From NCBI RefSeq assembly GCF_030408375.1, contig NZ_CP046530.1, forward strand, positions 434,001 to 498,000: DNA of 64,000 bases. The letters are read 5' to 3'. The DNA comes from Corynebacterium afermentans subsp. lipophilum (GTDB taxonomy: Bacteria; Actinomycetota; Actinomycetes; Mycobacteriales; Mycobacteriaceae). The translations under genes and the position numbers were made by a program. Under the pieces are notes generated by a model that saw only the letters and a program-made list of their open reading frames with translations, was not told where the DNA came from and did no database searches. Of the stretch, positions 1-8,585 are shown piece by piece (positions within the stretch are counted from its first letter, which is position 1; every line of letters begins with the position of its first letter).

Positions 1-167
1 TGCTGCGACCGGTCGCCTCCGAGGACGCGATGACCGCGGACTGGGTGCGCATCCCGTACGAGACCCTCGAGGTCATCTCCACCCGCATCACCAATGAGGT
101 GGCCGACATCAACCGCGTGGTGCTGGACGTCACCTCCAAGCCGCCGGCCACCATCGAGTGGGAGTAA
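1..167 (+). CDS. guaA: GMP synthase, C-terminal end (partial)
   Basis: Only the last 54 codons are in the window, in the frame starting at base 3 and ending with TAA at 165-167. The tail reads [20 protein letters not shown] and ends [11 protein letters not shown], the hallmark C-terminus of glutamine-hydrolysing GMP synthase, which aminates XMP to GMP; this end forms the dimerisation domain. The gene is convergent with esrI, 22 bases downstream. The assignment rests on the conserved tail and is firm although the catalytic domains lie outside the window. Confidence 0.95.
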   Translation, partial: LRPVASEDAMTADWVRIPYETLEVISTRITNEVADINRVVLDVTSKPPATIEWE

Positions 168-189
168 GCCAGTCACCTATGCCCGCGTC

Positions 190-1242
190 TTAGCGGGCGT
201 AGTACGCGGACACGGACCCGATACGCTCTGTCACGTTGATCGTGAGCAACGCGCTGTCCTTGTCCGCGTTTTGCGTTTCTTCGGGGCAGGCGGTCTCGCC
301 GATGGTGACTTGGCAGTTCACGTCGACCGGGATGTTGTCCGGCAGGATCACGTCCACCTTGCCGATGGTGTTGCTGACCTCGACGGTTTTCGGCTCGCGC
401 AGCGGCTCAAGCTCGGAGAAGTCAAGGTAGGTCTCGCCGACGAAGCCGTTGACGCCCGGTTGGTCTGGCAGGGTGTCGATGTCGTACACGGTGATGTGCG
501 CGCTGCCGAAGCGCCCGTAGTCGCCGTCGCGCAGGTCGCTGTAAAACGCAAGCGCCACGAGCGAGACCGCTGAGAGGCCCAAGGCGACCGGGATCCAGAA
601 CCAGTTGCGTTTTCTCGTCTGTGTTGGAGCCGGTTCGCTCGGCTCCGGCAGATGCCACAGCTCCGGCGCCGCGCCCAGTGGGTCCCAGGCGGGCGGGCGC
701 TGGCCGGGGTGTTCGTGTCCTTCGGGCACCGTCAGATGGGAGGTGTCCACAGCGGGGCGGTTGCTTGTACGGGGCCCCTCCGGCTCGCCCACCAGCAACC
801 CAGCCGGCGGCTCGGGATGGCGCTGGTGCAGGAAGTACCAGCCGGCGGCGAAGAGGATGAACGTGACCAGCACTGCCCGCAGATCGCCTGCGACGGAAAC
901 GGACGGTAAAAACAGGAAGAGTCCGAGCAGCAGCCACCAGCCGGTGTCGCGATCCTTTATCTCCGCTGCGGTCAGCTGCACTTTCGGAGTGATGATCGCG
1001 GCCCACGGGCTGCGGGTCAGCCCGAAGCGGGGCATGTTGATCCAGCACAGCAGGTAGAGGAAGATGCCGCCGCCGAACGCGAGCGAGAGCGCGACGAAAA
1101 CCACGCGGATAAACGTGGGGTCGATGTGGAAGCGGGCGCCGATGCCTTCGCAGACGCCGCCGATGACGGCCTTGCCGCCCTGGTCCTCCGGGATGCGGGG
1201 CGGGCGGGTGTCCCACATCTGTGTGAGTGTGTTGTTCTCCAT
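190..1242 (-). CDS. esrI: EsrI-like PspC-domain membrane inhibitor
   Basis: A 350-aa membrane protein. Residues about 8-75 form a PspC domain (GGKAVIGGVCEGIGARFHID, then a hydrophobic helix with GGGIFLYLLCW). Two or three further membrane segments follow (around WWLLLGLFLFL, VLVTFILFAAGWYFL and WFWIPVALGLSAVSLVALAF). The extracytoplasmic C-terminus (DVILPDNIPVDVNC) resembles the LiaF cell-wall-antibiotic response domain. It is divergent to a PspC-kinase/response-regulator pair, exactly the arrangement of C. glutamicum EsrISR, where EsrI keeps the EsrSR two-component system silent until lipid II cycle antibiotics act. ATG at 1242. The function is inferred from domain order plus synteny. Confidence 0.85.
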   Translation of the reverse strand: MENNTLTQMWDTRPPRIPEDQGGKAVIGGVCEGIGARFHIDPTFIRVVFVALSLAFGGGIFLYLLCWINMPRFGLTRSPWAAIITPKVQLTAAEIKDRDTGWWLLLGLFLFLPSVSVAGDLRAVLVTFILFAAGWYFLHQRHPEPPAGLLVGEPEGPRTSNRPAVDTSHLTVPEGHEHPGQRPPAWDPLGAAPELWHLPEPSEPAPTQTRKRNWFWIPVALGLSAVSLVALAFYSDLRDGDYGRFGSAHITVYDIDTLPDQPGVNGFVGETYLDFSELEPLREPKTVEVSNTIGKVDVILPDNIPVDVNCQVTIGETACPEETQNADKDSALLTINVTERIGSVSAYYAR

Positions 1243-1286
1243 AGCTCTATCCTCCCGCGGGAGCGCGGGCCGCGGTATCGGGAACG

Positions 1287-1309
1287 ACCCTGATTTTTCG
1301 TTTCAGGGT
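1287..1309. promoter_or_regulatory. Inverted repeat in esrI-esrSR divergent promoter region
   Basis: A perfect 7-bp inverted repeat, ACCCTGA at 1287-1293 and TCAGGGT at 1303-1309, separated by nine T-rich bases, lies in the 112-bp gap between the divergent genes. Because C. glutamicum EsrR controls its own locus, this is a natural candidate operator. A role as a hairpin in a leader RNA is also possible. No experimental consensus was available to compare. Confidence 0.45.
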
Positions 1310-1354
1310 TTTCCCCGATGTGCCCTCAGGCGCACCCGTGCAACGATGGGGGTT

Positions 1355-2482
1355 ATGTCTGCGTTGTATCCCCGGCTGACCCGGAACCGCTCCCGCCGCG
1401 TTGTGGCCGGCGTGGCCTCCGGTGTGGCCGACCACCTGGGGGTGGAGGACAAATGGGTGCGCCTGTTCTTCGTCGCGGCCAGCTTCGCGGGCGGGTTCGG
1501 CGCGCTGCTCTACGCCGGTTTGTGGATGTTTACGCCTCTGGACGACAGTGGGGCGCAGCGCCAGCGCCCGGGAACGATGGATCTTGCGCTTGTGGTGCTC
1601 GGGTTCGCAGGGGCGCTTATTGCGCTGCAGCTGTCTTCGGGCGCGGGCGCCACGGTGGTGTTCGTGCTGGGCGTGCTCATCGTCGGCGCGGTGATTGCGC
1701 TGCAGGCCTACGACCGCGGCACGGGGTCGTGGGGCAACATCGCCGCGCTGATGTTGGGTGCGCTGCTGGTCATGGCTGGGGTGCTGGCAGTGGCGTTTGT
1801 GGGCGAAAGCGCCGGGGTTGGCGGCGTGGTGGTCTCCGTGCTGGTCACGGTGGTGGGCGTGGCGGTGCTGGTTGTGCCGCTGATAGCCAAGCTGGCCAAT
1901 TCGCTCGTCGCGGAGCGGGAGGCCAAGGCGGTGGCGGACCAGCGCGCGGAGATTGCCTCACGCTTGCACGATTCGGTGCTGCAGACCCTCGCGCTGATTC
2001 AGAAGCAGGCGGGCGATGCGGATGAGGTCGCTCGCCTCGCGCGCGCCCAGGAGCGCGAGCTGCGGGCCTGGCTTTTCGACGACTCCGTGCCCAACCACAC
2101 CACTACCTTCGCCGCCCTGCAGAAAGCGGCCGGCGAGGTGGAGGACGCCTTCCGCGTGGTCATCCAACCGGTCACGGTGGGCGAGGACGTCGCCTTCAAC
2201 GAGCGCACCGAGGCGGTCGTGCTGGCGGCCAGGGAGGCGATGGTCAACGCCGCCAAGCACGCCGGTGTGGACACCATCGACGTCTACGCGGAGCATCTCG
2301 CGGGCAGGCTCGAGGTGTTTGTGCGCGACCGCGGTTCCGGCTTCGACCCGGACGCCATCCCGGCCGATCGGCACGGTTTGCGCGACTCCATTGTGGGCCG
2401 CGTTCGGCGAGTTGGGGGAGAGGTGCACGTGGTGTCGTCGATAGGCAATGGCTCAGAGGTGGAGATAGCGTTAGAGCTATGA
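1355..2482 (+). CDS. esrS: EsrS-like sensor histidine kinase with N-terminal PspC domain
   Basis: About 375 aa. The N-terminus (SRRVVAGVASGVADHLGVED) is a PspC domain followed by five or so hydrophobic segments (about residues 75-175). The cytoplasmic part has a HisKA_3-type dimerisation box with phosphoacceptor His in RLHDSVLQTLALIQ and a HATPase domain with an N-box (AREAMVNAAKHAG) and G-boxes (RDRGSGFDP, HGLRDSI). A PspC-fused kinase is the diagnostic feature of EsrS, which reports cell-envelope damage. Its stop overlaps the esrR start by 4 bases (ATGA). Starts are possible at ATG 1346 or 1355; 1355 is preferred since it opens directly on the PspC sequence, but no clear Shine-Dalgarno decides it. 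Confidence 0.85.
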   Translation: MSALYPRLTRNRSRRVVAGVASGVADHLGVEDKWVRLFFVAASFAGGFGALLYAGLWMFTPLDDSGAQRQRPGTMDLALVVLGFAGALIALQLSSGAGATVVFVLGVLIVGAVIALQAYDRGTGSWGNIAALMLGALLVMAGVLAVAFVGESAGVGGVVVSVLVTVVGVAVLVVPLIAKLANSLVAEREAKAVADQRAEIASRLHDSVLQTLALIQKQAGDADEVARLARAQERELRAWLFDDSVPNHTTTFAALQKAAGEVEDAFRVVIQPVTVGEDVAFNERTEAVVLAAREAMVNAAKHAGVDTIDVYAEHLAGRLEVFVRDRGSGFDPDAIPADRHGLRDSIVGRVRRVGGEVHVVSSIGNGSEVEIALEL

Positions 2483-3102
2483 CGAGCGTGTTCTTGGTGG
2501 ACGATCACTCCGTGTTCCGCGCCGGGGTGAAAGCTGAGCTGGCGGACGCGGTGGACATCGTGGGTGAGGCCGGCACGGTCGCTGAGGCGGTGCGTGGAAT
2601 CGAGCGTACGCGCCCGGACGTGGTGCTTTTAGACGTGCACATGCCCGACGGCGGCGGACTGGCCGTGCTCAAGCGGGCGCCGGGCCCGGCGTACCTGGCG
2701 CTGAGCGTTTCCGATGCCGCCGAGGACGTCATCGCACTGATCCGTGCCGGCGCGCGGGGGTACGTGACCAAGAACATCGCGGGCGCGGAGCTCGCTGAGG
2801 CGATCGAGCGGGTGCGCGGCGGGGACGCGTACTTCTCGCCGCGGCTGGCCGGGTTCGTGCTCGATGCCTTCGCCTCGGGGCCGGTGGTGGAAGAGGACGA
2901 CCCGGCAGTCGACTCGCTGACCCGCCGCGAGCTCGAGGTGCTGCGGCTGCTCGCGCGGGGCTACACGTACAAGGAGATCGCCGAGCGTCTGTTCATCTCC
3001 GTCAAGACGGTGGAGACACATGCGTCGAACATTCTGCGCAAGACGCAGACCTCCAACCGCCACCAGCTCACCAGGTGGGCGGTGGCGCGGGACTTAGGCT
3101 AG
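2479..3102 (+). CDS. esrR: EsrR-like response regulator, NarL/LuxR family
   Basis: A 207-aa regulator. The receiver domain has the acidic pair D8-D9, phosphoacceptor D52 in VVLLDVHMPD, S76 and K98. A LuxR-type helix-turn-helix occupies about residues 146-190 (LTRRELEVLRLLARGYTYKE, then ISVKTVETHASNIL). It is translationally coupled to esrS (ATGA overlap), so it is the cognate regulator of the envelope-stress kinase. Its stop shares the four bases CTAG (3099-3102) with the stop of the convergent FAD gene. Confidence 0.87.
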   Translation: MTSVFLVDDHSVFRAGVKAELADAVDIVGEAGTVAEAVRGIERTRPDVVLLDVHMPDGGGLAVLKRAPGPAYLALSVSDAAEDVIALIRAGARGYVTKNIAGAELAEAIERVRGGDAYFSPRLAGFVLDAFASGPVVEEDDPAVDSLTRRELEVLRLLARGYTYKEIAERLFISVKTVETHASNILRKTQTSNRHQLTRWAVARDLG

Positions 3103-4970
3103 AGCACGCCCGCCTGGGTGAGTAGCGAACGTGCCGTCTTGTCCGTCTCCTGCAGCATCAGCGGGTCGGTGCCGGGCATGGGGGAGATGGTGGTGTCCGC
3201 CCACTGCTTGCCGGTGGGGATACCCACGATGTGCAGGCGCGCGTCCAGCTCGCCGTCGGGGTGGACGGTGCGGCGGGTGTGATCGTCGGTTTCCGGGGAG
3301 GCGGTTTCCACGCCACCCGGTGCGAACGGGCGCACGCGGCCGGCCGCGCGCAGCGATGCGGTTAGCGCGTCGGGGGAGGTGCGGATGTCGGGGCTGGGCA
3401 GGAAGGCGTCGGCAAGTGCGGTGGCGCGCACCGAACGGGCGTGGCTGACCGCTGTGTACCCGCTGTCGGTGGTCTCCACCACGGGGTCGGGGCCTAAGAA
3501 GGTGACCAGGCCGGCGTCGGAAAGCGCGAGTAGCTCGCGGGTGCGGAACAGCGGCGGGCCGGAGCCGACCATCTGGCCGAACGCCATGTACTGCGCAAGT
3601 GCCGCCTCGCGGGGGCCGCGGCCGTTTTGTGTGGCGATCGCGCTGGGTTTGCGGCCCGCGGAGATGGCCCACAGGCCGGCCTTGAGCGGGGAGTCCCAGG
3701 CGGACACGGCCTCGGTGATGTCGGCTGCCATGCCCTCGGCGACGCGTCGGTTCAGTTCCTCCAGGTCGAGCGCCTCGGTGCCGGCGAGCGGGTCCACCCA
3801 GGCGGCCATGTCGAACGGTGCGGTGCTCATCCCGTCGAGAGCCTCGGTCAGCGCGTTCGCGACCGTCAGGATGTCGTCCGCGGTGGCAACCGCGGCAAGG
3901 TCGGCGGCGTCGATGGCTGCGAGGATCTCGTCGAGGGGCGCGCTGAGCGCTTCGGGACGCACACGGGCAAGCACGCGGTAGTACTCGGCGTAGGCGTCGC
4001 GGGCCAGCGCCGGCCACAGGTCGCGGCCGAAGGACACCGGCGCTTCGGAGGCATCGATGGCGGCGCGCAGGCGGGAAAGGTCGGCCTTCGGCGGCAGGGA
4101 GTGGTACTCGGATTTGGGCAGGTAGGGGTAGCCGCGCCCGGAGGTGACCACGAAGTGCGGCTCATTGCTGGTGGCCTCGTAGCGCAGACCGGAACGCGTG
4201 GAGGCGTCCTCGACGAAGCGGCCGCCGCGGTCGATGGTGGTCAGCGCCATGAGGTCGAAAAAGCCCATGCCCATGCCGCGCACCACGACGCGCTCGCCGG
4301 CCGGCAGCAGTGAGACGTCCTGCTCCACGGGGTTGCCCGGCGGGATGTAGGTCAGCCCCGACTCGGCGAACGCCTGCTGCGCGGGCGTGGGGGCGGGCAG
4401 TACCCAGCCGGAGGCGATGACGGTGGCGTCGGCGTGGACCACGGAGCCGTCGGCAAGTGTGATGGCGTCCTGGGTGCCCTCGGCCGCCAAGGACACGGCG
4501 CGGGAGTGGTGCTCGACCACCTCGACTGTGTCCGGTAGCTGCGCGAGGGAGACCTTCCACGCCCAGCGCAAGTACTCGCCGTAGAGCGCGCGCGAGGGGT
4601 TGGACTCGGGGCGGGTGGCGCGCAGCTCCTTGTTGTAGTGCTCGGGGAGGGAGGCACCGAAGGCGTCGATAAGCGGGTGTGTTTTCTCGCCGCGAAGCGC
4701 CTGGATCCACTCGTACATGGTGGGGCCTTCGAGCACGGGGGCGGCGACGGTCGCGCCGGGCTCGGTGAATAGTGTCACCGCGCCGGCGAGGGTGTTCATG
4801 CACAGCGTGCGGGTCTGGTCCGTTTCCCAGATGCGGCCGGCGCCGAGCTGGGCGTCGTCGATGATGTGCAGGGTGAGTGCCTCGCTGCGGTCGCCCAGGT
4901 AGGCGGCGATGCGTTCAGTGATGGAGATGCCGCGGGGTCCTTCTCCGACGATTGCGATGGATGCTGCCAC
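3099..4970 (-). CDS. FAD/NAD(P)-binding protein of a McbR-type cluster
   Basis: A 623-aa flavoprotein candidate of the FAD_NAD_binding_9 type. The N-terminal dinucleotide fold is IAIVGEGPRGISITERI, and a second glycine-rich turn lies near residue 235 (VVRGMGMGFFDLMAL). Between them are GAGRIWETDQT and TVIASGWVLPAP, which fit FAD contacts and the ATG-like motif of flavin monooxygenases. No membrane segment or signal is seen. GTG start at 4970 is backed by GGAGG at 4981-4985 (minus strand). It is transcribed away from a peptide-type ABC operon across a shared operator, so it probably oxidises the imported compound. The substrate is unknown; a monooxygenase role is inference. Confidence 0.75.
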   Translation of the reverse strand: MAASIAIVGEGPRGISITERIAAYLGDRSEALTLHIIDDAQLGAGRIWETDQTRTLCMNTLAGAVTLFTEPGATVAAPVLEGPTMYEWIQALRGEKTHPLIDAFGASLPEHYNKELRATRPESNPSRALYGEYLRWAWKVSLAQLPDTVEVVEHHSRAVSLAAEGTQDAITLADGSVVHADATVIASGWVLPAPTPAQQAFAESGLTYIPPGNPVEQDVSLLPAGERVVVRGMGMGFFDLMALTTIDRGGRFVEDASTRSGLRYEATSNEPHFVVTSGRGYPYLPKSEYHSLPPKADLSRLRAAIDASEAPVSFGRDLWPALARDAYAEYYRVLARVRPEALSAPLDEILAAIDAADLAAVATADDILTVANALTEALDGMSTAPFDMAAWVDPLAGTEALDLEELNRRVAEGMAADITEAVSAWDSPLKAGLWAISAGRKPSAIATQNGRGPREAALAQYMAFGQMVGSGPPLFRTRELLALSDAGLVTFLGPDPVVETTDSGYTAVSHARSVRATALADAFLPSPDIRTSPDALTASLRAAGRVRPFAPGGVETASPETDDHTRRTVHPDGELDARLHIVGIPTGKQWADTTISPMPGTDPLMLQETDKTARSLLTQAGVL

Positions 4971-5013
4971 GGTGAAAATACCTCCACGATTTCTGTGAAT
5001 CTTTGATCGTATG

Positions 5014-5029
5014 TAGACTGCCTAGTCTA
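5014..5029. promoter_or_regulatory. Perfect McbR-type operator
   Basis: The 16-mer TAGACTGCCTAGTCTA matches TAGAC-N6-GTCTA, the published C. glutamicum consensus for McbR, the TetR-type repressor of sulfur amino-acid metabolism, without mismatch. It lies between the divergent FAD gene (start 4970) and ABC operon (start 5098). On the minus strand it overlaps the expected -35 of a TACGAT -10 box. This places both units in the methionine/cysteine regulon by inference. Confidence 0.8.
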
Positions 5030-5097
5030 TTACTAAAGAACCAGATTGTCTAACAGTGGTAATGTGCACTGCGTAACCGAAGAAAGAGGGCGATAAC

Positions 5098-6729
5098 GTG
5101 CCTAAACCAAAGGTAGCCGCGACGCTTTCGCTCGGCGCCGCAGCCAGCCTGCTCGCCGGATGCGCAACGGCGGCCAACGGCGACGACGGTGACGTGCTCA
5201 CCTACCTGGAATCCAGCTGGTTCAACAGCCTGTACCCGCCGGCCGCCGGGTTTTACCCCAACGGCGGCGTGGTCAACCAACTGACGGACCGGCTGCTCTA
5301 CCAGAACCCGGAGACCCTCGAGCTTGAGCCGTGGATTGCCACGGACCTGCCGGAGATCAACGAGGACGCCACGGTGTTCACCTTCGACATCCGCACCGAC
5401 GTGACCTACTCCGACGGCACGCCCATGACCGCGCAGAACATCGTGGACAACTTCGACCTGTTCGGCCTGGGCGACAAGGACCGGCTGCTTAACGTCTCGG
5501 AGCAGATCTCCAACTACGAGCGCGGCGAGGTCGTCGACGAAGACACGGTGCGCTTTTACTTCTCCGCACCTTCGCCGGGCTTTGCGCAGGCGACATCGAC
5601 GTACAACGCGGGCCTGCTGGCCGATTCCTCGCTGCAGCTGCGCAACGAGGAGTTCGGCCCCGGCAACGCGGAAAACGTCATCGGCTCCGGCCCGTTCGTG
5701 GTGGACAGCGAGACCCTGGGCACCGACCTGGTGCTTAAAGCCCGCGAGGATTACGACTGGGCGCCGCCGTCGCTGGAGCACCAGGGCCGGGCTCGCCTGG
5801 ACGGCATCCACTACACCCTGGCCGCGGAAGAGGCCATGCGCTCCGGCGCGCTACTGTCCGGCCAGGCCGACGCCGCCCGCACGGTCTCCCCGCCGGTGGA
5901 GCGCCACCTGAAGGACCAAGGCGTGCAGGTGGTCGCCGCCACCGCCAACGGCATGAACAACCAGCTGGCGATGCGTTTCAACCACCCGCTGTTGCAGGAC
6001 ATCCGCGTGCGCCAGGCGATCATCCACGGCGTTGACCGCGAGGAGATCATCCGCATCCTGCTGTCGGATTCCTACCCACTGGCCACCTCATCGATGACCT
6101 CGAAGGCCCTGGGGTACGCGGAGCAGCCAGGCGCGTACACCTTCGACCCGGATCAATCGCGCAAGCTTCTCGACGACGCCGGCTGGACCCCCGGCCCGGA
6201 CGGCATCCGCGAGAAGGACGGCCAGCGCCTGAGCCTGTGGGTCAACCACGCCCTGCCGCAGCCGCGCTCCAAGGAGATTGTCACCATGATCCAGTCCGAC
6301 CTGCGAGAACTGGGCATCGAGCTGAACATGGTTGCCGGCGACCGCGCCACCCAGAACGCGGCGCAAAAGGACATCAACCGCGTCCAGCTCATGCACACCA
6401 TGGTGGGCCGCGCGGATTACGACGTGATCGAATCGCACCTGTCGGTGGACCGCCGCGATTCGCTTTTGAACAACGCCGGCGACGGTGAACCGATCGACGC
6501 GGAGCTGCAGGCGCTGTTGGACAAGGTGGTCTCCACCCCGGACGACGCCGGCCGCGCCGCCGCCTCCAAGGCAGTGCAGGACCACCTGACCGAAAACGCC
6601 TACACGCTGCCGCTGTTTGAAGAGCCGCAGGTCTACGCGCTCGCGCCGCACGTGAAGGGCTTTGACACTGAGGCGGTGGCGCGCCCGAGCTTCTACTCGG
6701 TGTACTTCGACCGCGAGGAGGACAAGTAG
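5098..6729 (+). CDS. ABC transporter substrate-binding lipoprotein (SBP_5, KPN_01854-like)
   Basis: A 543-aa family-5 solute-binding protein. A lipobox (SLLAGC, Cys about 22) follows a short signal peptide, so it is probably lipid-anchored outside the membrane. Typical SBP_5 features are DGTPMTAQNIVDNFD, VRQAIIHGVDREEII and RKLLDDAGWTPGPDG. The family usually binds oligopeptides, nickel or other small amides. Its context with two permeases, a double ATPase and a CMD/AhpD-type enzyme matches the TIGR04028 (KPN_01854) group, whose neighbours are flavin monooxygenases. GTG start at 5098 has AGAGGG about 7 bases upstream. It is followed with zero spacing by the permease. Confidence 0.88.
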   Translation: MPKPKVAATLSLGAAASLLAGCATAANGDDGDVLTYLESSWFNSLYPPAAGFYPNGGVVNQLTDRLLYQNPETLELEPWIATDLPEINEDATVFTFDIRTDVTYSDGTPMTAQNIVDNFDLFGLGDKDRLLNVSEQISNYERGEVVDEDTVRFYFSAPSPGFAQATSTYNAGLLADSSLQLRNEEFGPGNAENVIGSGPFVVDSETLGTDLVLKAREDYDWAPPSLEHQGRARLDGIHYTLAAEEAMRSGALLSGQADAARTVSPPVERHLKDQGVQVVAATANGMNNQLAMRFNHPLLQDIRVRQAIIHGVDREEIIRILLSDSYPLATSSMTSKALGYAEQPGAYTFDPDQSRKLLDDAGWTPGPDGIREKDGQRLSLWVNHALPQPRSKEIVTMIQSDLRELGIELNMVAGDRATQNAAQKDINRVQLMHTMVGRADYDVIESHLSVDRRDSLLNNAGDGEPIDAELQALLDKVVSTPDDAGRAAASKAVQDHLTENAYTLPLFEEPQVYALAPHVKGFDTEAVARPSFYSVYFDREEDK

Positions 6730-7713
6730 ATGGGCAAGTACGTACTCAAGCGCATCGGCCAGGCGCTCATCGTGCTCCTTTTGGCCTACACCCTGGCGTT
6801 CTTCCTGCTGTCCGCGCTGCCTTCCGACGGCGTGGCCGCCCGCTACGCGGACCCGGCCCTGGGCCTGTCTCAGGCAGAAATCGAGCAGATCCGCGAGCAG
6901 ATGGGCGTGGACAAGCCGCTGATCCAGCAGTACTTCGCCACCCTCGCTGGGCTGTTTACCGGCGACTTGGGCTACTCGGTGGCCACCGGCACGCCCGTGT
7001 TCGACCTGATCGCGGACGCCGCGCCGCACACGTTCGCGCTCGCCGCGACGTCCATCGGCCTTGCAATCGTGGTGGCGCTGGCCACCGCGTACGTGGCCAC
7101 CCTGCCCGGAGCGGGGCCGCTGCGCAGCTTCTTCCGCGCGCTGCCGTCGTTCATGGTGTCCCTGCCGGGCTTCTGGATCGCAATCCTGTTGCTGCAGTTT
7201 TTCTCCTTCCGGCTCGGCTGGGTCAACGTGGTTGACCCGACCCCGCTGGAGGGGCTGATCCTGCCCACGCTCACCCTCGCGGTGCCGATGGCCGCGCCGC
7301 TGATGCAGGTGCTTATCCGCTCCATCGACGAGGTCCGCGCCCAGCCGTTCGTGCAGGTCGTGCGCGCCCGCGGCGCGAGCGAGGCCCGCATTTTCTGGCG
7401 CGACGTGCTGCGCAACTCGCTTCTGCCCGCGATCACCATGGCTGGCCTGCTGTTCGGCGAGCTCGTCGGCGGTGCCGTGGTCACTGAGACCGTCTTCGGC
7501 CGCGCCGGGCTGGGCTCGCTGACCGTGAACGCCGTGTCCAGCCGCGACATGCCGGTGCTGCTCGGCGTGGTGCTCATCGCCGCCACCGCGTACGTGGTGA
7601 TCAACCTGATCGTGGACCTGCTCTACCCGGTGCTGGACGTGCGCCTGCGCGATCAGGCCGCGGCGGAGACTGCAAACACCCCGGCTACGACTGCAAAGGA
7701 GGCCGTCCGATGA
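6730..7713 (+). CDS. Peptide/nickel-type ABC permease 1 (DppB-like)
   Basis: A 327-aa integral membrane protein with six hydrophobic segments. The N-terminus (MGKYVLKRIGQALIVLLLAY) and MGVDKPLIQQYF are typical of DppB/OppB. The EAA loop that contacts the ATPase is around VRARGASEARIFWRDVLRNS, with GELVGGAVVTETVFGRAGLG after it. ATG follows the lipoprotein stop immediately and its end overlaps the next permease by 4 bases, so the unit is one operon. The substrate cannot be read from the permease. Confidence 0.92.
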   Translation: MGKYVLKRIGQALIVLLLAYTLAFFLLSALPSDGVAARYADPALGLSQAEIEQIREQMGVDKPLIQQYFATLAGLFTGDLGYSVATGTPVFDLIADAAPHTFALAATSIGLAIVVALATAYVATLPGAGPLRSFFRALPSFMVSLPGFWIAILLLQFFSFRLGWVNVVDPTPLEGLILPTLTLAVPMAAPLMQVLIRSIDEVRAQPFVQVVRARGASEARIFWRDVLRNSLLPAITMAGLLFGELVGGAVVTETVFGRAGLGSLTVNAVSSRDMPVLLGVVLIAATAYVVINLIVDLLYPVLDVRLRDQAAAETANTPATTAKEAVR

Positions 7714-8585
7714 GCACGACCAACCTGGTGCACAACCAGCGCGCGCCGCAGAAGGACCACCGGCCGCGAAAGGCCCGCAAGCACCGCCGCTGGAGCTCGC
7801 CGGCGACCATCCTGTCGCTGATCGTGCTGGCCATCGCCGCGCTGTGGGCGATCGTGCCCGGCATCTTTGCGCCGCACGACCCGTACAACGGCGTCGACGT
7901 GGCGCTCCTCGCTCCCAATGGCGAGTACATCTTCGGCACCGACGCGGTGGGCCGCGACCTGTTCTCGCGCGTGGTCTACGGTGCACGCCAGTCGTTGCTC
8001 GGCGCCCTGATCGCCGTGGCCGTCGGTCTGGTGCTGGGCACCTTGATCGGCCTGATCGCCGGCACGCAGCGCGGCTGGGTGGACACGGTGCTGATGCGCC
8101 TGGTGGATGTGCTGCTGGCCATCCCCGGCATCCTGCTATCGCTGTCCATCATCATCGTCACCGGCTTCGGCTCGCTGCAGGCGGCGTTCGCTGTCGGCAT
8201 GACGTCGGTGGCCACGTTTGCGCGCCTGGCACGCTCGCAGGTGATCCAGATTGCTAACGCGGACTTCGTCGAGGCCGCCTACGGCTCCGGTGCCACCCAG
8301 GCCCAGGTGCTGTTCCGCCACGTGCTGCCCAACTCGCTGACCCCGGTGCTGGCACTGGCCGCGCTGCAGTTCGGCACCGCCATCTTGCAGCTGTCCATCC
8401 TGGGTTTCCTCGGCTACGGCGCGCCGCCGCCGACGCCGGAGTGGGGCCTGCTCATCGCGGAAGGCCGCGACTTCATGGCAACCGCCTGGTGGCTGATCCT
8501 GCTGCCCGGCCTGGCCATTGTGGCCACGGTGATGTCCGCCAACCACCTGTCCCAGGTGATCCAACAGGAAGGTGATGTGCAATGA
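7710..8585 (+). CDS. Peptide/nickel-type ABC permease 2 (DppC-like)
   Basis: A 291-aa permease. A basic cytoplasmic N-terminus (QKDHRPRKARKHRRW) precedes the first membrane helix. The DppC signature GTDAVGRDLFSRVVYGARQS is present, as is an EAA loop near AAYGSGATQAQVLFRHVLPN. The C-terminal part PEWGLLIAEGRDFM is common in DppC/NikC proteins. It pairs with the preceding permease to form the membrane pore and is coupled by ATGA overlaps to both neighbours. Confidence 0.92.
   Translation: MSTTNLVHNQRAPQKDHRPRKARKHRRWSSPATILSLIVLAIAALWAIVPGIFAPHDPYNGVDVALLAPNGEYIFGTDAVGRDLFSRVVYGARQSLLGALIAVAVGLVLGTLIGLIAGTQRGWVDTVLMRLVDVLLAIPGILLSLSIIIVTGFGSLQAAFAVGMTSVATFARLARSQVIQIANADFVEAAYGSGATQAQVLFRHVLPNSLTPVLALAALQFGTAILQLSILGFLGYGAPPPTPEWGLLIAEGRDFMATAWWLILLPGLAIVATVMSANHLSQVIQQEGDVQ

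Noticed and set aside
6088..7986. A 632-codon minus-strand open frame across the ABC permease operon
   Set aside because: Shadow of high-GC third-position bias; the plus-strand genes have clear family motifs and coupled starts.
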